Below are positions 7,469 to 16,374 of a DNA stretch of 37,208 nucleotides, one piece after another. Within the stretch, counting starts at the first letter, position 1. Every line of letters starts with the position of its first letter. Both the position numbers and the translations under genes were made by a program. The notes beneath the pieces are model-generated. The model was not told the origin of the DNA. It ran no database searches and was given only the letters and a program-made list of their open reading frames with translations. The stretch comes from RGIG3009 sp964470515 (GTDB taxonomy: Bacteria; Bacillota; Clostridia; Oscillospirales; Acutalibacteraceae), in assembly GCA_964470515.1 (NCBI GenBank), contig CAYYDD010000006.1:1-37208 (forward strand). The letters run 5' to 3'.

Positions 7469-8599
7469 ATGAGAAAGCTGCTGATTATGGCCTCCCTGTT
7501 TCCGCCGCAGAAAAACGGCGGCGGTCCCACCGTCAGCATTATGAACGTGGTGCAGGCGATCAAAGGGCATTTTGATATCTCCGTGCTGTCGCACCATCAC
7601 GAGGTGGGGGACGATCAACCGTTGCCGGGTGTGAACAGCGGATGGAACACCTTTGACTTCGGTCGTGTGTACTATGCGCCGCACGGCGAGCACACGGTGG
7701 CCGATAACCTCAAGCGTATTGAGGAAGTGCAGCCCGACGTGATCTATCAGAACAGCTTCTTCAGCTACGACGACGCGGTGGCGGTGCTGAAATACAAGAA
7801 AAAGCATCCCAAGGTCGGTGTGGTGATCGCGCCGCGTGGCGAGATTTGCGAAAACCGCTTTAACAAAGGTCGCTTAAAAAAGACGGCGTATGTTAAAACA
7901 CTGAAATGGGCGGGGTTGCTCAAGGACGTATATTGGCAGGCGACCGGTGCCGACGAGCTGCACGATATGGTGAAGTATCTCGGCGTTCGCGAGGCGCGCG
8001 TGTACGATATCAATAATTTCTCTTATGCGTCGGAGGCGGATATCGTGCCGCTCGAAAAGCAGCCCGGCGAATTGAAGCTGTGCTACGTCGCGCGGATACA
8101 GGATACGAAAAATCTGCTGTACGCCGTGCAGTGCCTGCAAACGGCCACGGGGCGCCTCACCTACGACGTGTACGGTCCCATCGAAAACCGCGAGTATTAC
8201 GAGCGTTGCTTCGCCGTGCCGTTGCCTGACAACGTGACACTGAACTATCGCGGCTCGGTGGAGCACGACGACGTGGGCAAGACCGTGTCGCAGTACCACG
8301 CGTATTATATGCCCACCATTGGTGAAAACTACGGCCACTCCATCGTGGAGGCGCTGCTGCATCGGCGGCCCGTGCTCATCAGCGATAAAACGCCGTGGAA
8401 CGGTATCAACGCGGCGGGCGGCGGATATGCCCTGCCGCTGGACGAGCCGGCAGGGTTTAAAACGGCACTGGATGAGCTGTGCGCGATGGAGCAGTCGGCG
8501 TTTGATGCGATGTGCGATAACGCTAAGACCTTTATCGACGGGCAGCTTCACGTTGAAGAGATCGTGCGGCAATATATCGACTGCTTTAATGAGGTTTAA
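7469..8599 (+). CDS. GT4-family glycosyltransferase
   Basis: A 376-residue GT-B enzyme. The N-terminal LLIMASLFPPQKNGGGPTVS motif is typical of the glycine-rich acceptor-domain loop. The C-terminal half has LKLCYVARIQDTKNL, YDVYGP, and a donor-binding PTIGENYGHSIVEAL motif with the E-x7-E spacing characteristic of GT4. It starts 3 nt after the preceding stop and ends 2 nt before the first TupA-like gene, consistent with one polycistronic mRNA. Acceptor and donor cannot be assigned. Confidence 0.87.
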   Translation: MRKLLIMASLFPPQKNGGGPTVSIMNVVQAIKGHFDISVLSHHHEVGDDQPLPGVNSGWNTFDFGRVYYAPHGEHTVADNLKRIEEVQPDVIYQNSFFSYDDAVAVLKYKKKHPKVGVVIAPRGEICENRFNKGRLKKTAYVKTLKWAGLLKDVYWQATGADELHDMVKYLGVREARVYDINNFSYASEADIVPLEKQPGELKLCYVARIQDTKNLLYAVQCLQTATGRLTYDVYGPIENREYYERCFAVPLPDNVTLNYRGSVEHDDVGKTVSQYHAYYMPTIGENYGHSIVEALLHRRPVLISDKTPWNGINAAGGGYALPLDEPAGFKTALDELCAMEQSAFDAMCDNAKTFIDGQLHVEEIVRQYIDCFNEV

Positions 8600-8601
8600 G
8601 T

Positions 8602-9474
8602 ATGCTTTGGAAGATCAAAATGTTGTTCAAGGTGCTTGTTATCAAGCTCAGCAATCGGTTTCCGTCCTTGCTGAGCGATGAGGCATATTCCAAGCTGCTG
8701 TACTTCATCGTGTTCGGTAAACGTATTGATCTTAACCATCCCAAGACCTTCAACGAGCATATCATCGTCAAAAAGCTGGAGGATAAAAAGTACGGCTATG
8801 CCCGCTATACCGACAAATACGCGGTGCGGGAGTACGTGAAAGAGGCCGTCGGTGAGGAGATACTGAACGAGGTCTACGGTGTGTATGATCGGTTCGATGA
8901 CGTCCCCTTGGCCGAGCTTCCCGACAGCTTCGTACTGAAAGCCACGCACGCGTCCGGGTTTAATATCATCGTTCCCGATAAAAGCCGGCTGGATATCGCC
9001 GAGGCCAAGCGGAAATTCGACAAATGGCTCTCGATCAACTTTTATTATAAGGATCGCGAAAAGAATTACAAGAATATCCCGCCGCGTATTCTGTGCGATA
9101 AGTACCTCACCTTCGGCGACTGTCTGGTGGAATATAAGCTGTACTGCTTTAACGGCAGGGTCAAGCTGATCGCGCAGGAGATCGACAAGGATGGGCGTCG
9201 GTTTACGAACGTGCTGGACGAACGGTTTGAGCCGATCCCGGTACGGTTTGGGTACGATCCCCTTGACTGTCCGCTGACCGACAAAAAGGCCGAATTGATT
9301 GCGATCGCGGAAAAGCTGGCGGCACCGTTTGAGTTCGTGCGTGTCGATCTGTACGAAAACGAGGGTCGTATCCTGTTCAGTGAGCTGACCTTTCATTCCG
9401 GCGGAGGGCTGGTGCCGTTCAAGCCGGCGGAATACGACGTTACGTTCGGAGAGTTTTTCAAAAACGAGGCGTGA
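8602..9474 (+). CDS. TupA-like ATP-grasp protein, copy 1
   Basis: Resembles the ATP-grasp_TupA family, named for TupA, which an alkaliphilic Bacillus needs to make teichuronopeptide (a polyglutamate/polyglucuronate copolymer). Of 290 residues, diagnostic stretches are DKYAVREYV, LNEVYGVYDRFDDV, LPDSFVLKATHASGFNIIV (ATP-binding lysine strand), EYKLYCFNGRVKLI, and PFEFVRVDLYENEGRILFSELTF (metal-binding E near the end). A related paralogue lies at 11956. The family is often mislabelled glycosyltransferase. A role in linking an amino acid to the polymer is inference from TupA. ATG at 8602 sits 2 nt after the upstream stop. Confidence 0.85.
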   Translation: MLWKIKMLFKVLVIKLSNRFPSLLSDEAYSKLLYFIVFGKRIDLNHPKTFNEHIIVKKLEDKKYGYARYTDKYAVREYVKEAVGEEILNEVYGVYDRFDDVPLAELPDSFVLKATHASGFNIIVPDKSRLDIAEAKRKFDKWLSINFYYKDREKNYKNIPPRILCDKYLTFGDCLVEYKLYCFNGRVKLIAQEIDKDGRRFTNVLDERFEPIPVRFGYDPLDCPLTDKKAELIAIAEKLAAPFEFVRVDLYENEGRILFSELTFHSGGGLVPFKPAEYDVTFGEFFKNEA

Positions 9475-9476
9475 GT

Positions 9477-10691
9477 ATGAAGATCTTTTTTCTGGGCTCG
9501 CTCATCAACGGCAAAACCTTGGATGATATCGCTATCAACAGCCGTGTGAAGCCGTCCAATGCACCGGTAAATTTTGAAAATATGCTGGTTAAGGGGCTGG
9601 AGGCGGCCGGCGCGGAGGTAACAACCGTATCGTTGCCGACCGTCAGCGTCTATCCCGGCGGTAGCTTGTTCGCGTGGGGACGCCGTCGCGAAACGCTGGA
9701 TTTCGGCGGCAAGGTCACGTGGCTGCCGTGCATCAATCTGATGTTTCTCAAGCAGCTCTGCGCCACGGTCGGCACCTATATCGAGCTGTTTCGCTGGCTG
9801 CGGAAGCATCGGTACGAAACGGATAAGGTAATTCTGAATTACAGCGTGTATCCGCCGTATTCCAAACCTACGCAGGTGATGGGTCGGTGGTTTCGTACCA
9901 AGACCTGCTGTATCGTGTCGGATTTGCCGGCGTATCTGTATAAAATGCAGGAAACGCGTGGCCTGAAAACGCTGATGACCGATCATTACAGCCGCAAGAT
10001 GGTCAGGCTGCAAACGGGGTTTGACTCGTATATACTGCTGACCGAGCATATGGCGAAGAAAATGAAGATCGAGGATAAGCCCGGTATCCTAATGGAGGGC
10101 TTTTCGGACGAAAGCATTTTTGATATTACCGAGGATGTCCCGAAAAACGGGAAGAAAACGGTGATGTACGCGGGTGCGCTGTCCAAAAGCTTCAATATCC
10201 ATAACCTGCTGGATGGCTTTATGCAGGTGCCGGGCGATTATGAGCTGTGGCTGTTCGGCTACGGCGATCTGGTCGAGTACGTCCGTGAGTGTGAGAGCAA
10301 GGATAAACGCATCCGCTACTTCGGCAAGGTCGATCGCAAATCACTGCTGGAGCATCAGAAGATGGCGCATCTGCTCGTCAGCGTGAAATCGCCCGCCGAG
10401 GATCACGCGAACTATGCGTTCCCCTCGAAAATTCTGGAGTATATGACCTCAGGCACGGCGGTGGCCTCTACCACGGTGGGAGGCATCCCCGAGGAGTATT
10501 TTGAGTATATCTTCCCGCTGGATGGGCACGATGCGACCGCTATCAAGGAAGGTCTGGAGAAATTTCTCGCGCTGAAGGAAACAACGCTTTCCAAGGTTGG
10601 TGAGCGTTCCAAGACTTACGCCGTGGAGCAAAAGAGCTTCACAACGCAGGGCAAGCGGATCGTGGAATTTTTTCAGCGTGTCTGCGGTTGA
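9477..10691 (+). CDS. GT4-like glycosyltransferase
   Basis: A 404-residue GT-B type enzyme. The N-terminus MKIFFLGSLINGKTLDDIA leads the acceptor domain. The donor domain begins at KKTVMYAGALSKSFNIHNLLDGF and includes YELWLFGYGDL, IRYFGKVDRKSLLEHQ and a donor-contacting FPSKILEYMTSGTAV motif. ATG 9477 is preferred over the overlapping GTG 9471, since GAGG at 9466-9469 is correctly spaced. The ORF overlaps the following gene's possible TTG start but not its preferred ATG. Sugar specificity unknown. Confidence 0.84.
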   Translation: MKIFFLGSLINGKTLDDIAINSRVKPSNAPVNFENMLVKGLEAAGAEVTTVSLPTVSVYPGGSLFAWGRRRETLDFGGKVTWLPCINLMFLKQLCATVGTYIELFRWLRKHRYETDKVILNYSVYPPYSKPTQVMGRWFRTKTCCIVSDLPAYLYKMQETRGLKTLMTDHYSRKMVRLQTGFDSYILLTEHMAKKMKIEDKPGILMEGFSDESIFDITEDVPKNGKKTVMYAGALSKSFNIHNLLDGFMQVPGDYELWLFGYGDLVEYVRECESKDKRIRYFGKVDRKSLLEHQKMAHLLVSVKSPAEDHANYAFPSKILEYMTSGTAVASTTVGGIPEEYFEYIFPLDGHDATAIKEGLEKFLALKETTLSKVGERSKTYAVEQKSFTTQGKRIVEFFQRVCG

Positions 10692-10717
10692 GGTCAGTGC
10701 ATAGAAAGGATAGAACA

Positions 10718-11929
10718 ATGGAGAAGGAACGGTTTTCGCGGTTGCTGCCGGATGAAAAACTTTATAATTTCTTTTTACTGCTGATCGTGGCCGCCTTTAG
10801 TGTGGAGCCGATCCTGCACTATGTTGTGATCGTGCTGAGAAAATTGCCGATCATTTCCTCGTTTTCCGGGTTGTTTATACCGGTATTGTTTGCTGTACTG
10901 GTTTTCTTGAATTGGAAGTCACCGATCATAAAGAATATCCGATTGACGGATTTGCTTTTGATCTTAATGTTTTATGCGGTCGTCCTGCTCTCGTATTTGA
11001 TATATACGGACACACGACCGTATGTGGAAGATCAGCTTATGACCATGGTGGCGCAGGTGCCGCTGTATTTTTTGCTGGGTCTGGTGTTTACCTCGGACAA
11101 AAAAACACTGGACACCTTGGCGCTACTCGCTAAGCTCATCATCGTGGTCGATATTCTGTTCGTGATAGTTTATACCTCGCGCGGCAGTGAGCTGGACGAG
11201 GATTCCATGGCCAGAGCCTACCGTATGCTACCCGCCGTGCTGTGGCTGATACAGCAGGTGTTTGAACGCAAGCGTGTGACCGATTGGATATGGGCGGTCT
11301 TTTCTGTGCTGTATATCATCACCTGTGGTACCCGTGGCCCGGTGATGGTCGTGATGGCGTATCTGCTGTACTGTATGCTGTTCAAGCAAGACCGTGCATG
11401 GTGGAAAAAGTGCTTGTCGGTCGCGAGCATTCTCGCCGCACTGTATTTTTACACCACCAACCTGTTCAACGAGCTGGTTCTGCTGTTGATGGAATGGCTG
11501 GAGGAATTGGGGCTTTCTACGCGCGTATTCCGGTATATGATGGAGGATGCGATGATCTCCGATACCAGCGGCCGCGACGTGATCTATACCCGCGTGCTTG
11601 GGTTAATACAAGATTCGCCGTTGGGCTACGGCATTCTGGGTGAATACGCTTTTCTGAACTGGAACACCCATAACTTCTATCTGCAACTGCTTATGCATTT
11701 TGGCGTGGTGTTCGGCCCCCTGATCATCGTGGCGGTCGTTTGGTTGTTCTGTAAGGCGTTTCACCGCAATATCAACCCCTATGCCAGAGATACCTTGGCA
11801 ATGTGGTGTTGTGTGACTTTGGTGAGAGGCTTTTTCGGCGGTTCCTATTTGACGTACTATTTTCCGTTCTTTTTAGGGCTGTGTATACGGGAGATCCGCA
11901 ATAAAAAGACACTGTATATCCCGCGTTGA
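10718..11929 (+). CDS. Wzy-like polysaccharide polymerase / O-antigen-ligase-type membrane protein
   Basis: A 403-residue integral membrane protein with about ten or more hydrophobic segments, for example FFLLLIVAAFSVEPI, FSGLFIPVLFAVLVFL, LLLILMFYAVVLLSYLIY and GPLIIVAVVWLFCKAF. A large loop containing GRDVIYTRVLGLIQDSPLGYGILGEYAF and the following HNFYLQLLMHFG segment is the pattern of the O-antigen ligase/Wzy domain (GxG...HN..L). It would polymerise undecaprenyl-linked repeat units on the outer face of the membrane. ATG 10718 is chosen over the TTG at 10688 because of the GAAAGGA ribosome-binding site at 10704-10710. Wzy proteins have low sequence conservation, so the call rests on topology, the loop motif and context. 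Confidence 0.8.
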   Translation: MEKERFSRLLPDEKLYNFFLLLIVAAFSVEPILHYVVIVLRKLPIISSFSGLFIPVLFAVLVFLNWKSPIIKNIRLTDLLLILMFYAVVLLSYLIYTDTRPYVEDQLMTMVAQVPLYFLLGLVFTSDKKTLDTLALLAKLIIVVDILFVIVYTSRGSELDEDSMARAYRMLPAVLWLIQQVFERKRVTDWIWAVFSVLYIITCGTRGPVMVVMAYLLYCMLFKQDRAWWKKCLSVASILAALYFYTTNLFNELVLLLMEWLEELGLSTRVFRYMMEDAMISDTSGRDVIYTRVLGLIQDSPLGYGILGEYAFLNWNTHNFYLQLLMHFGVVFGPLIIVAVVWLFCKAFHRNINPYARDTLAMWCCVTLVRGFFGGSYLTYYFPFFLGLCIREIRNKKTLYIPR

Positions 11930-11955
11930 CGAAAGATCGGCAGGAGTGAGAAACG

Positions 11956-12882
11956 ATGAGTGTAAAGCAGGCGTTAAAAAGTAATACGGTAGTTTTTTCG
12001 GCGTACAAAAAGCTGCTGAAAGCAAGGCGTAAGCTGCTGTTCTGTTTTTCCGGGGTAGCCCCCCGACTGGTAAGCAAAATACAGTACAAAAGCACCTTCA
12101 AACGCAAATTGAATTTGGATGCCCCGGTGTACTTCAACGAAAAGCTGATGTGGCTCAAGTTTAACAAGTATAAGGACGATCCGTTGGTATCCCAATGCGC
12201 CGATAAATACGCCGTGCGCGCCTATGTGGAGCAATGCGGTCTGTCGCACATTCTCAATGAGCTGTACGGCGTGTGGGATCGCGCGGAGGAGATCGACTGG
12301 GACGCGTTGCCGGAAAAATTTGCCGTCAAGTGCAATCACGGCTGCGGTTTTAATCTGATCTGCCGTGATAAAAGCGGCTTTGATACCGTTGCGGCTTCCA
12401 AAAAACTAAACAAATGGTTAAAGACGGATAGCTGGCGCGAATATGCCGAGCTGCATTACCGTCATATCCGTCCGCGCATCATTTGCGAGAAATTTTTGTC
12501 GGGTAAAAACGGGGAGCTACCGGTAGACTATAAGCTGTATTGCTTTAACGGCCGGGTGCTGTACGTCGGCAATTTCATCGAGCGCAATATGGAGGAGGGC
12601 ACTCTGCTGCGCGGGTATTTCGATCTGGATTGGAATCCCTCGCCGGTGTTTCGGTACGAGATGGATGCCTCCAAATTCTCGCGGCCGGTCAATTTGGATA
12701 AGATGATCGAATACGCCGAGATTCTCAGTAAACCCTTCCCGTTTGTACGGGTGGATTTCTATGAGGTGGACGGCAGCATCGTTTTCGGTGAACTTACCTT
12801 TACGCCTACCGGTTGCTTGGGCGCTTACTACGCAGACGATGCTTACCTTACTTTGGGCAATGCGTTGAAGCTGGAGGAATAA
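11956..12882 (+). CDS. TupA-like ATP-grasp protein, copy 2
   Basis: A 308-residue paralogue of the product at 8602. It shares DKYAVRAYV, LNELYGVWDRAEEI, LPEKFAVKCNHGCGFNLI, DYKLYCFNGRVLYVG and PFPFVRVDFYEVDGSIVFGELTF with it, but has its own N-terminus (KQALKSNTVVFSAYKKLL). The second copy is immediately followed by an Asp/Glu racemase 7 nt downstream, which strengthens the idea that amino acids are a substrate (inference). Ribosome-binding site AGGAGTGAG lies just upstream of ATG 11956. The two copies have diverged substantially, so each may act on a different acceptor or amino acid. Confidence 0.85.
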   Translation: MSVKQALKSNTVVFSAYKKLLKARRKLLFCFSGVAPRLVSKIQYKSTFKRKLNLDAPVYFNEKLMWLKFNKYKDDPLVSQCADKYAVRAYVEQCGLSHILNELYGVWDRAEEIDWDALPEKFAVKCNHGCGFNLICRDKSGFDTVAASKKLNKWLKTDSWREYAELHYRHIRPRIICEKFLSGKNGELPVDYKLYCFNGRVLYVGNFIERNMEEGTLLRGYFDLDWNPSPVFRYEMDASKFSRPVNLDKMIEYAEILSKPFPFVRVDFYEVDGSIVFGELTFTPTGCLGAYYADDAYLTLGNALKLEE

Positions 12883-12889
12883 CGGCACT

Positions 12890-13591
12890 ATGAGTGATGG
12901 CAAAAAGGTGTTGGGGATCATCGGCGGTATGGGTCCCGGTGCAACGGCATTGCTGTTTCAAAAGCTCATTGCGTATACCGATGCCCGTTGCGATGCGGAG
13001 CACGTCCACGTCCTCATTGATAATTATCCGCAGATACCGGATCGTACCCAAGCGATCCTGGCAGGTAGCGCCGCACCGGCTGATTACATTTGCCGGTCGG
13101 GACAAGCCTTGTGCGAGGCGGGAGCTGAGCTGTTACTGATCCCGTGTAACACCTCCCACTATTATTATCCGCTGATACGGCAGCGGATGCCCGTTCCCGT
13201 TATCCATATGATTGAGGAAACCGCTAAGGTGTGTGCTGCCGCAGGCTATCGCACCGTCGGCGTTTTGGCGACAACGGGAACGTGCTCTACCCGTGTATTT
13301 GATACGGCACTTCATACCGTAGGCGTCGAGGTGGTGTACCCCTCGGCAGAGGGGCAGCAGGTGGTGATGTCGGTGATCTACGATCAGGTCAAGGCCGGCC
13401 GCCCCATTGATACCGCGCCTCTCAAACCGTTTTTGGACGAGATGGCGTACGCCGGAGCCGAAGCGTTTATTTTGGGTTGCACCGAGCTGCCGCTGGCATT
13501 GCACAGCGGCGACTATGGGTATACGTATATTGATACACTGGACGTGTTGGCCAAAAGCGCGATTACGTGCGCAGGCTATTGCTTGAAATAA
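12890..13591 (+). CDS. Aspartate/glutamate racemase family protein
   Basis: A cofactor-independent racemase of 233 residues that resembles aspartate racemase rather than MurI. The N-terminus KKVLGIIGGMGPGAT (5-19) is diagnostic. Both catalytic cysteines are present: C86 in LLIPCNTSHYYYP and C197 in FILGCTELPLAL, so it should be active. It is distinct from the housekeeping glutamate racemase at 173. Embedded between a TupA paralogue and a glycosyltransferase, it may supply a D-amino acid (D-Asp or D-Glu) for polymer decoration (inference). Amino-acid hydantoin or maleate enzymes of the same superfamily are less likely given the motif set. Confidence 0.88.
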   Translation: MSDGKKVLGIIGGMGPGATALLFQKLIAYTDARCDAEHVHVLIDNYPQIPDRTQAILAGSAAPADYICRSGQALCEAGAELLLIPCNTSHYYYPLIRQRMPVPVIHMIEETAKVCAAAGYRTVGVLATTGTCSTRVFDTALHTVGVEVVYPSAEGQQVVMSVIYDQVKAGRPIDTAPLKPFLDEMAYAGAEAFILGCTELPLALHSGDYGYTYIDTLDVLAKSAITCAGYCLK

Positions 13592-13604
13592 GGGGGCGGC
13601 GTGT

Positions 13605-14729
13605 ATGGCTACCGTACATATGATTTGCGGCAAATACTACGATTTTGATAAATGCGAATGTACCGTGGGTGGTATCCAGACCTATATGTCGGCATTGATT
13701 CCGGTCGTCACCTCGCTGGGTATGAAAACCGTTATTTATCAAAACGGGGCTCGAGATGAAACAACGACGCTGGGTGATACGGTGATCCGTGCCGTGAAAG
13801 CGGAGCGCGGCTGGAAGGATCTGAAAAAGGTGCGCGCCTCGCTGAAGGCTTGTATGCAACAGTTCAATGATACGGAGGATATCCTCATTTTTACGACGGA
13901 TAACCGCATCGTGAAAAACACAGTATCCCGCAGCATCGCCATACAGCACGGTATCTGCTGGGATATGCCGGTGCATACGAACTGGAGTCCGGCGCTGAAC
14001 AGCTTGTACGCGTTCAGCAAGGCGCGGCTGGCGCACCGCGTCATCGCGCGGCTCAGTCGGGTCAGCCGCGTGGTGTGTGTCGATCACAATTTCCCCAACT
14101 GGATGCGCGCTTCCTCGGCGTACGAGGCGGTGCCGCTCAGCGTGGTGCCGAATTTCACCAAGATCGTACCGCTCAATAAGAAGCCGACCGACCGAGTGAA
14201 TATCATCTTTGCCAGACGGTTTGAGAAGTATCGTGGCACGCGCGTGTTCGCCGGGGCGATCCAACGGGTACTGGATACCTATCCGAACGTCTACGTCACG
14301 GTGGCCGGCACCGGCCCCGACGAGAAATTTTTGAAAACCACGCTGGAAAAGTACGGCGAGCGGGTGCGCTTTATCACGTATAAGAGCGGCGAAAGTCTGA
14401 CGATCCACGCCGATCAGCATATCGCCGTGGTGCCGACGGTCGGCTCCGAGGGCACCTCGCTGTCACTGCTGGAGGCGATGTCATCGCAGTGCGCCGTGAT
14501 CTGTACCGACGTGGGAGGTATGTCCAATATCGTGCTGGACGGCTTTAACGGCTTGTTTACCCGTCCGACAGCGGAGTCGCTGCACGAGAAACTTGCGCTG
14601 CTGATCGAGGACGAAGCGTTGCGCGGCAAGCTGGCGGAGAACGCCTATACCACCGTCAAGGACGCCTTTTCCTATGAGGTTTGGCAGGAGCGATGGAAAC
14701 AAATTCTGAAAGATACTGCCGGTAAATAA
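13605..14729 (+). CDS. GT4-family glycosyltransferase
   Basis: A 374-residue GT-B enzyme. The acceptor-domain glycine loop is CTVGGIQTYMSALIPV. The donor domain begins near VNIIFARRFEKYRGTRVF and includes VYVTVAGTGPDEKFL and the EGTSLSLLEAMSSQCAVICTD region carrying the conserved E-x7-E motif. Strong ribosome-binding site AGGGGGCGG before ATG 13605. Lies between the racemase and the acyltransferase. Donor unknown. Confidence 0.88.
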   Translation: MATVHMICGKYYDFDKCECTVGGIQTYMSALIPVVTSLGMKTVIYQNGARDETTTLGDTVIRAVKAERGWKDLKKVRASLKACMQQFNDTEDILIFTTDNRIVKNTVSRSIAIQHGICWDMPVHTNWSPALNSLYAFSKARLAHRVIARLSRVSRVVCVDHNFPNWMRASSAYEAVPLSVVPNFTKIVPLNKKPTDRVNIIFARRFEKYRGTRVFAGAIQRVLDTYPNVYVTVAGTGPDEKFLKTTLEKYGERVRFITYKSGESLTIHADQHIAVVPTVGSEGTSLSLLEAMSSQCAVICTDVGGMSNIVLDGFNGLFTRPTAESLHEKLALLIEDEALRGKLAENAYTTVKDAFSYEVWQERWKQILKDTAGK

Positions 14730-14743
14730 CGGGAGAAGAAGCT

Positions 14744-15343
14744 ATGAGTATCAAACGTGCTGTGAAAAAGCTGTTGACAGTGTTCCCGCACCTGAAAAGC
14801 CGTTTGCTGTTTTGCACACAGCGGGTGCGCTATCCTAAAAACGCCGATATCAAGGGCCGTATCCGCTTGGTCAACCGCGGCACGGTGACGATCGGTGACG
14901 GTTGCACCATCAACGGGAAGAACAAGTATAATCCCATCGGCTGCGGCAACGGCTGTAATATGATTGCCGAGCGCGGTGCCGAGATCGTGATCGGTGAACG
15001 ATTAGGGATGTCCAACGCGACTATCGTGTCCCGCTGCTCGGTGACGATCGGTGATCGGGTGCTGATCGGCGGCGGCGTCAAGATCTACGATACGGATTTT
15101 CATTCGCTGGATCATCGCTATCGCGGTACGCCCGAGGATAAAGCCCACGCCGCGTGCCGCCCGGTGGTGATCGGTGACGACGTGTTTATCGGCGCTGACT
15201 CTTTCATCCTGAAAGGCGTGCACGTCGGTGACCGCGCGGTCATCGGCTGCGGCTCGGTCGTGACCAAGGACGTACCGGCCGATGAGGTGTGGGTCGGCAA
15301 CCCGGCGCGGTGTGTGAGAAAGAAAACGGAGGGAACCGTATGA
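14744..15343 (+). CDS. Left-handed beta-helix (hexapeptide) acyltransferase
   Basis: A 199-residue acyltransferase with hexapeptide repeats such as VTIGDGCTI, IVIGERLGM, VTIGDRVLI, VVIGDDVFI and the closing VVTKDVPADEVWVGNPARCV. The catalytic histidine is expected in YDTDFHSLDH. Similar enzymes O- or N-acetylate sugars during capsule synthesis using acetyl-CoA. A PglD-like N-acetylation of the amino sugar made by the first operon gene is possible, but the architecture looks more like WcaF/CysE-type O-acetyltransferases. Its stop overlaps the next ATG by 4 nt. Confidence 0.87.
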   Translation: MSIKRAVKKLLTVFPHLKSRLLFCTQRVRYPKNADIKGRIRLVNRGTVTIGDGCTINGKNKYNPIGCGNGCNMIAERGAEIVIGERLGMSNATIVSRCSVTIGDRVLIGGGVKIYDTDFHSLDHRYRGTPEDKAHAACRPVVIGDDVFIGADSFILKGVHVGDRAVIGCGSVVTKDVPADEVWVGNPARCVRKKTEGTV

Positions 15344-16362
15344 ACGTGGAGCGTCTGGTCAGTGTTATTATGCCGGTATATAAATCGGAAGCGTACATTC
15401 GTCAGGCGATCTTGAGTGTTGTCAACCAAACGTATCCACATATCGAACTGTTGTGCATTAATGACGCCACCCCTGACGCCTCCTTTGACGTTTGCAAGGA
15501 GCTGCAAAAGGAGTACCCCAATATCGTATTATTGGAAAACAAAGAAAACCGCGGTCAGGAGTATACACGAAATCGTGGTTTGGAGGAAGCGCACGGCGAG
15601 TATCTTCTGTTTTTGGATTCGGACGATGAATTGGCAAGTGACACCGTAGAACGGTTGGTCACCGTAGCAGAACGGCAGGCGGCCGATGTGGTGTTGTTCA
15701 ACTATGCGAACGTAGTGAAAGGTGAAGAACTTCCGGTATCGGTCGGTACAATGGAAAACGGTGTGTATACCGCCTCGCAGTTTGCCGCATTGTTACTGAC
15801 ACAAGTGGGTATCGGCGTTATCAGCTGTATAGGTAACAAGCTGTACCGCACCGACCGCATCCGCAAAAAAGCATTGCGGTTTAATCGGAAATATCGGTTT
15901 AATGAAGACGGCGCGTTTTTTTTGAATTACATAGCGGATGCACAGACGGTATGCTTTGTGAATGAACCGTTTTATAAATATCTGATCCGCGACTGTGATT
16001 CCACGATGTCCAGCTATCGTCCGCAGATGTTTTCCACCATCGCGAAAGCACGCGAGCTTATCAAGGAGATTTGTATCAAGAATAAGGCGTGGGGTGAGGA
16101 ACAGCAGGTCGCCTATTACCGTGAAATGCTGGGTCTGATGCTCAACAGCCTGATTAACGAAGTCAAATTCGGGGATAAGGCCTCGTTTAAGGCAGCGGTG
16201 TGCACCGTTCGGCAGTACGAGGATTTTGAAGGGACGGTGGATTGCTTAAAAAAACGCAATGCCCTGTCCTTAGTCAGAAAAATTGCGGTATATTTGTTAG
16301 AGCGGAATCAGGTGCTTTTATTGCGTATGCTGGTAAAGTTTTGGTACAGAAAACAAAGGTAA
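15340..16362 (+). CDS. GT2-family (GT-A) glycosyltransferase
   Basis: A 340-residue inverting GT2 enzyme. The N-terminus VSVIMPVYKSEAYIRQAI, the NRGQEYTRNRGLEEAHGEYLLFLDSDDE region (DSDD metal/nucleotide motif at 93-96) and the EDG motif in RFNEDGAFF are classical. The ATG at 15340 overlaps the upstream stop (ATGA) and follows GGAGGGAA. The in-frame GTG at 15289 would overlap the acyltransferase and has no support. It would extend the repeat unit; the sugar is unknown. Confidence 0.9.
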   Translation: MNVERLVSVIMPVYKSEAYIRQAILSVVNQTYPHIELLCINDATPDASFDVCKELQKEYPNIVLLENKENRGQEYTRNRGLEEAHGEYLLFLDSDDELASDTVERLVTVAERQAADVVLFNYANVVKGEELPVSVGTMENGVYTASQFAALLLTQVGIGVISCIGNKLYRTDRIRKKALRFNRKYRFNEDGAFFLNYIADAQTVCFVNEPFYKYLIRDCDSTMSSYRPQMFSTIAKARELIKEICIKNKAWGEEQQVAYYREMLGLMLNSLINEVKFGDKASFKAAVCTVRQYEDFEGTVDCLKKRNALSLVRKIAVYLLERNQVLLLRMLVKFWYRKQR

Positions 16363-16374
16363 AGGAGACGGGAA

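Noticed and set aside
5633..7807. 724-residue ORF on the minus strand opposite the ATP-grasp and glycosyltransferase genes
   Set aside because: Antisense shadow spanning three well-supported plus-strand genes and their junctions; no motif of its own.
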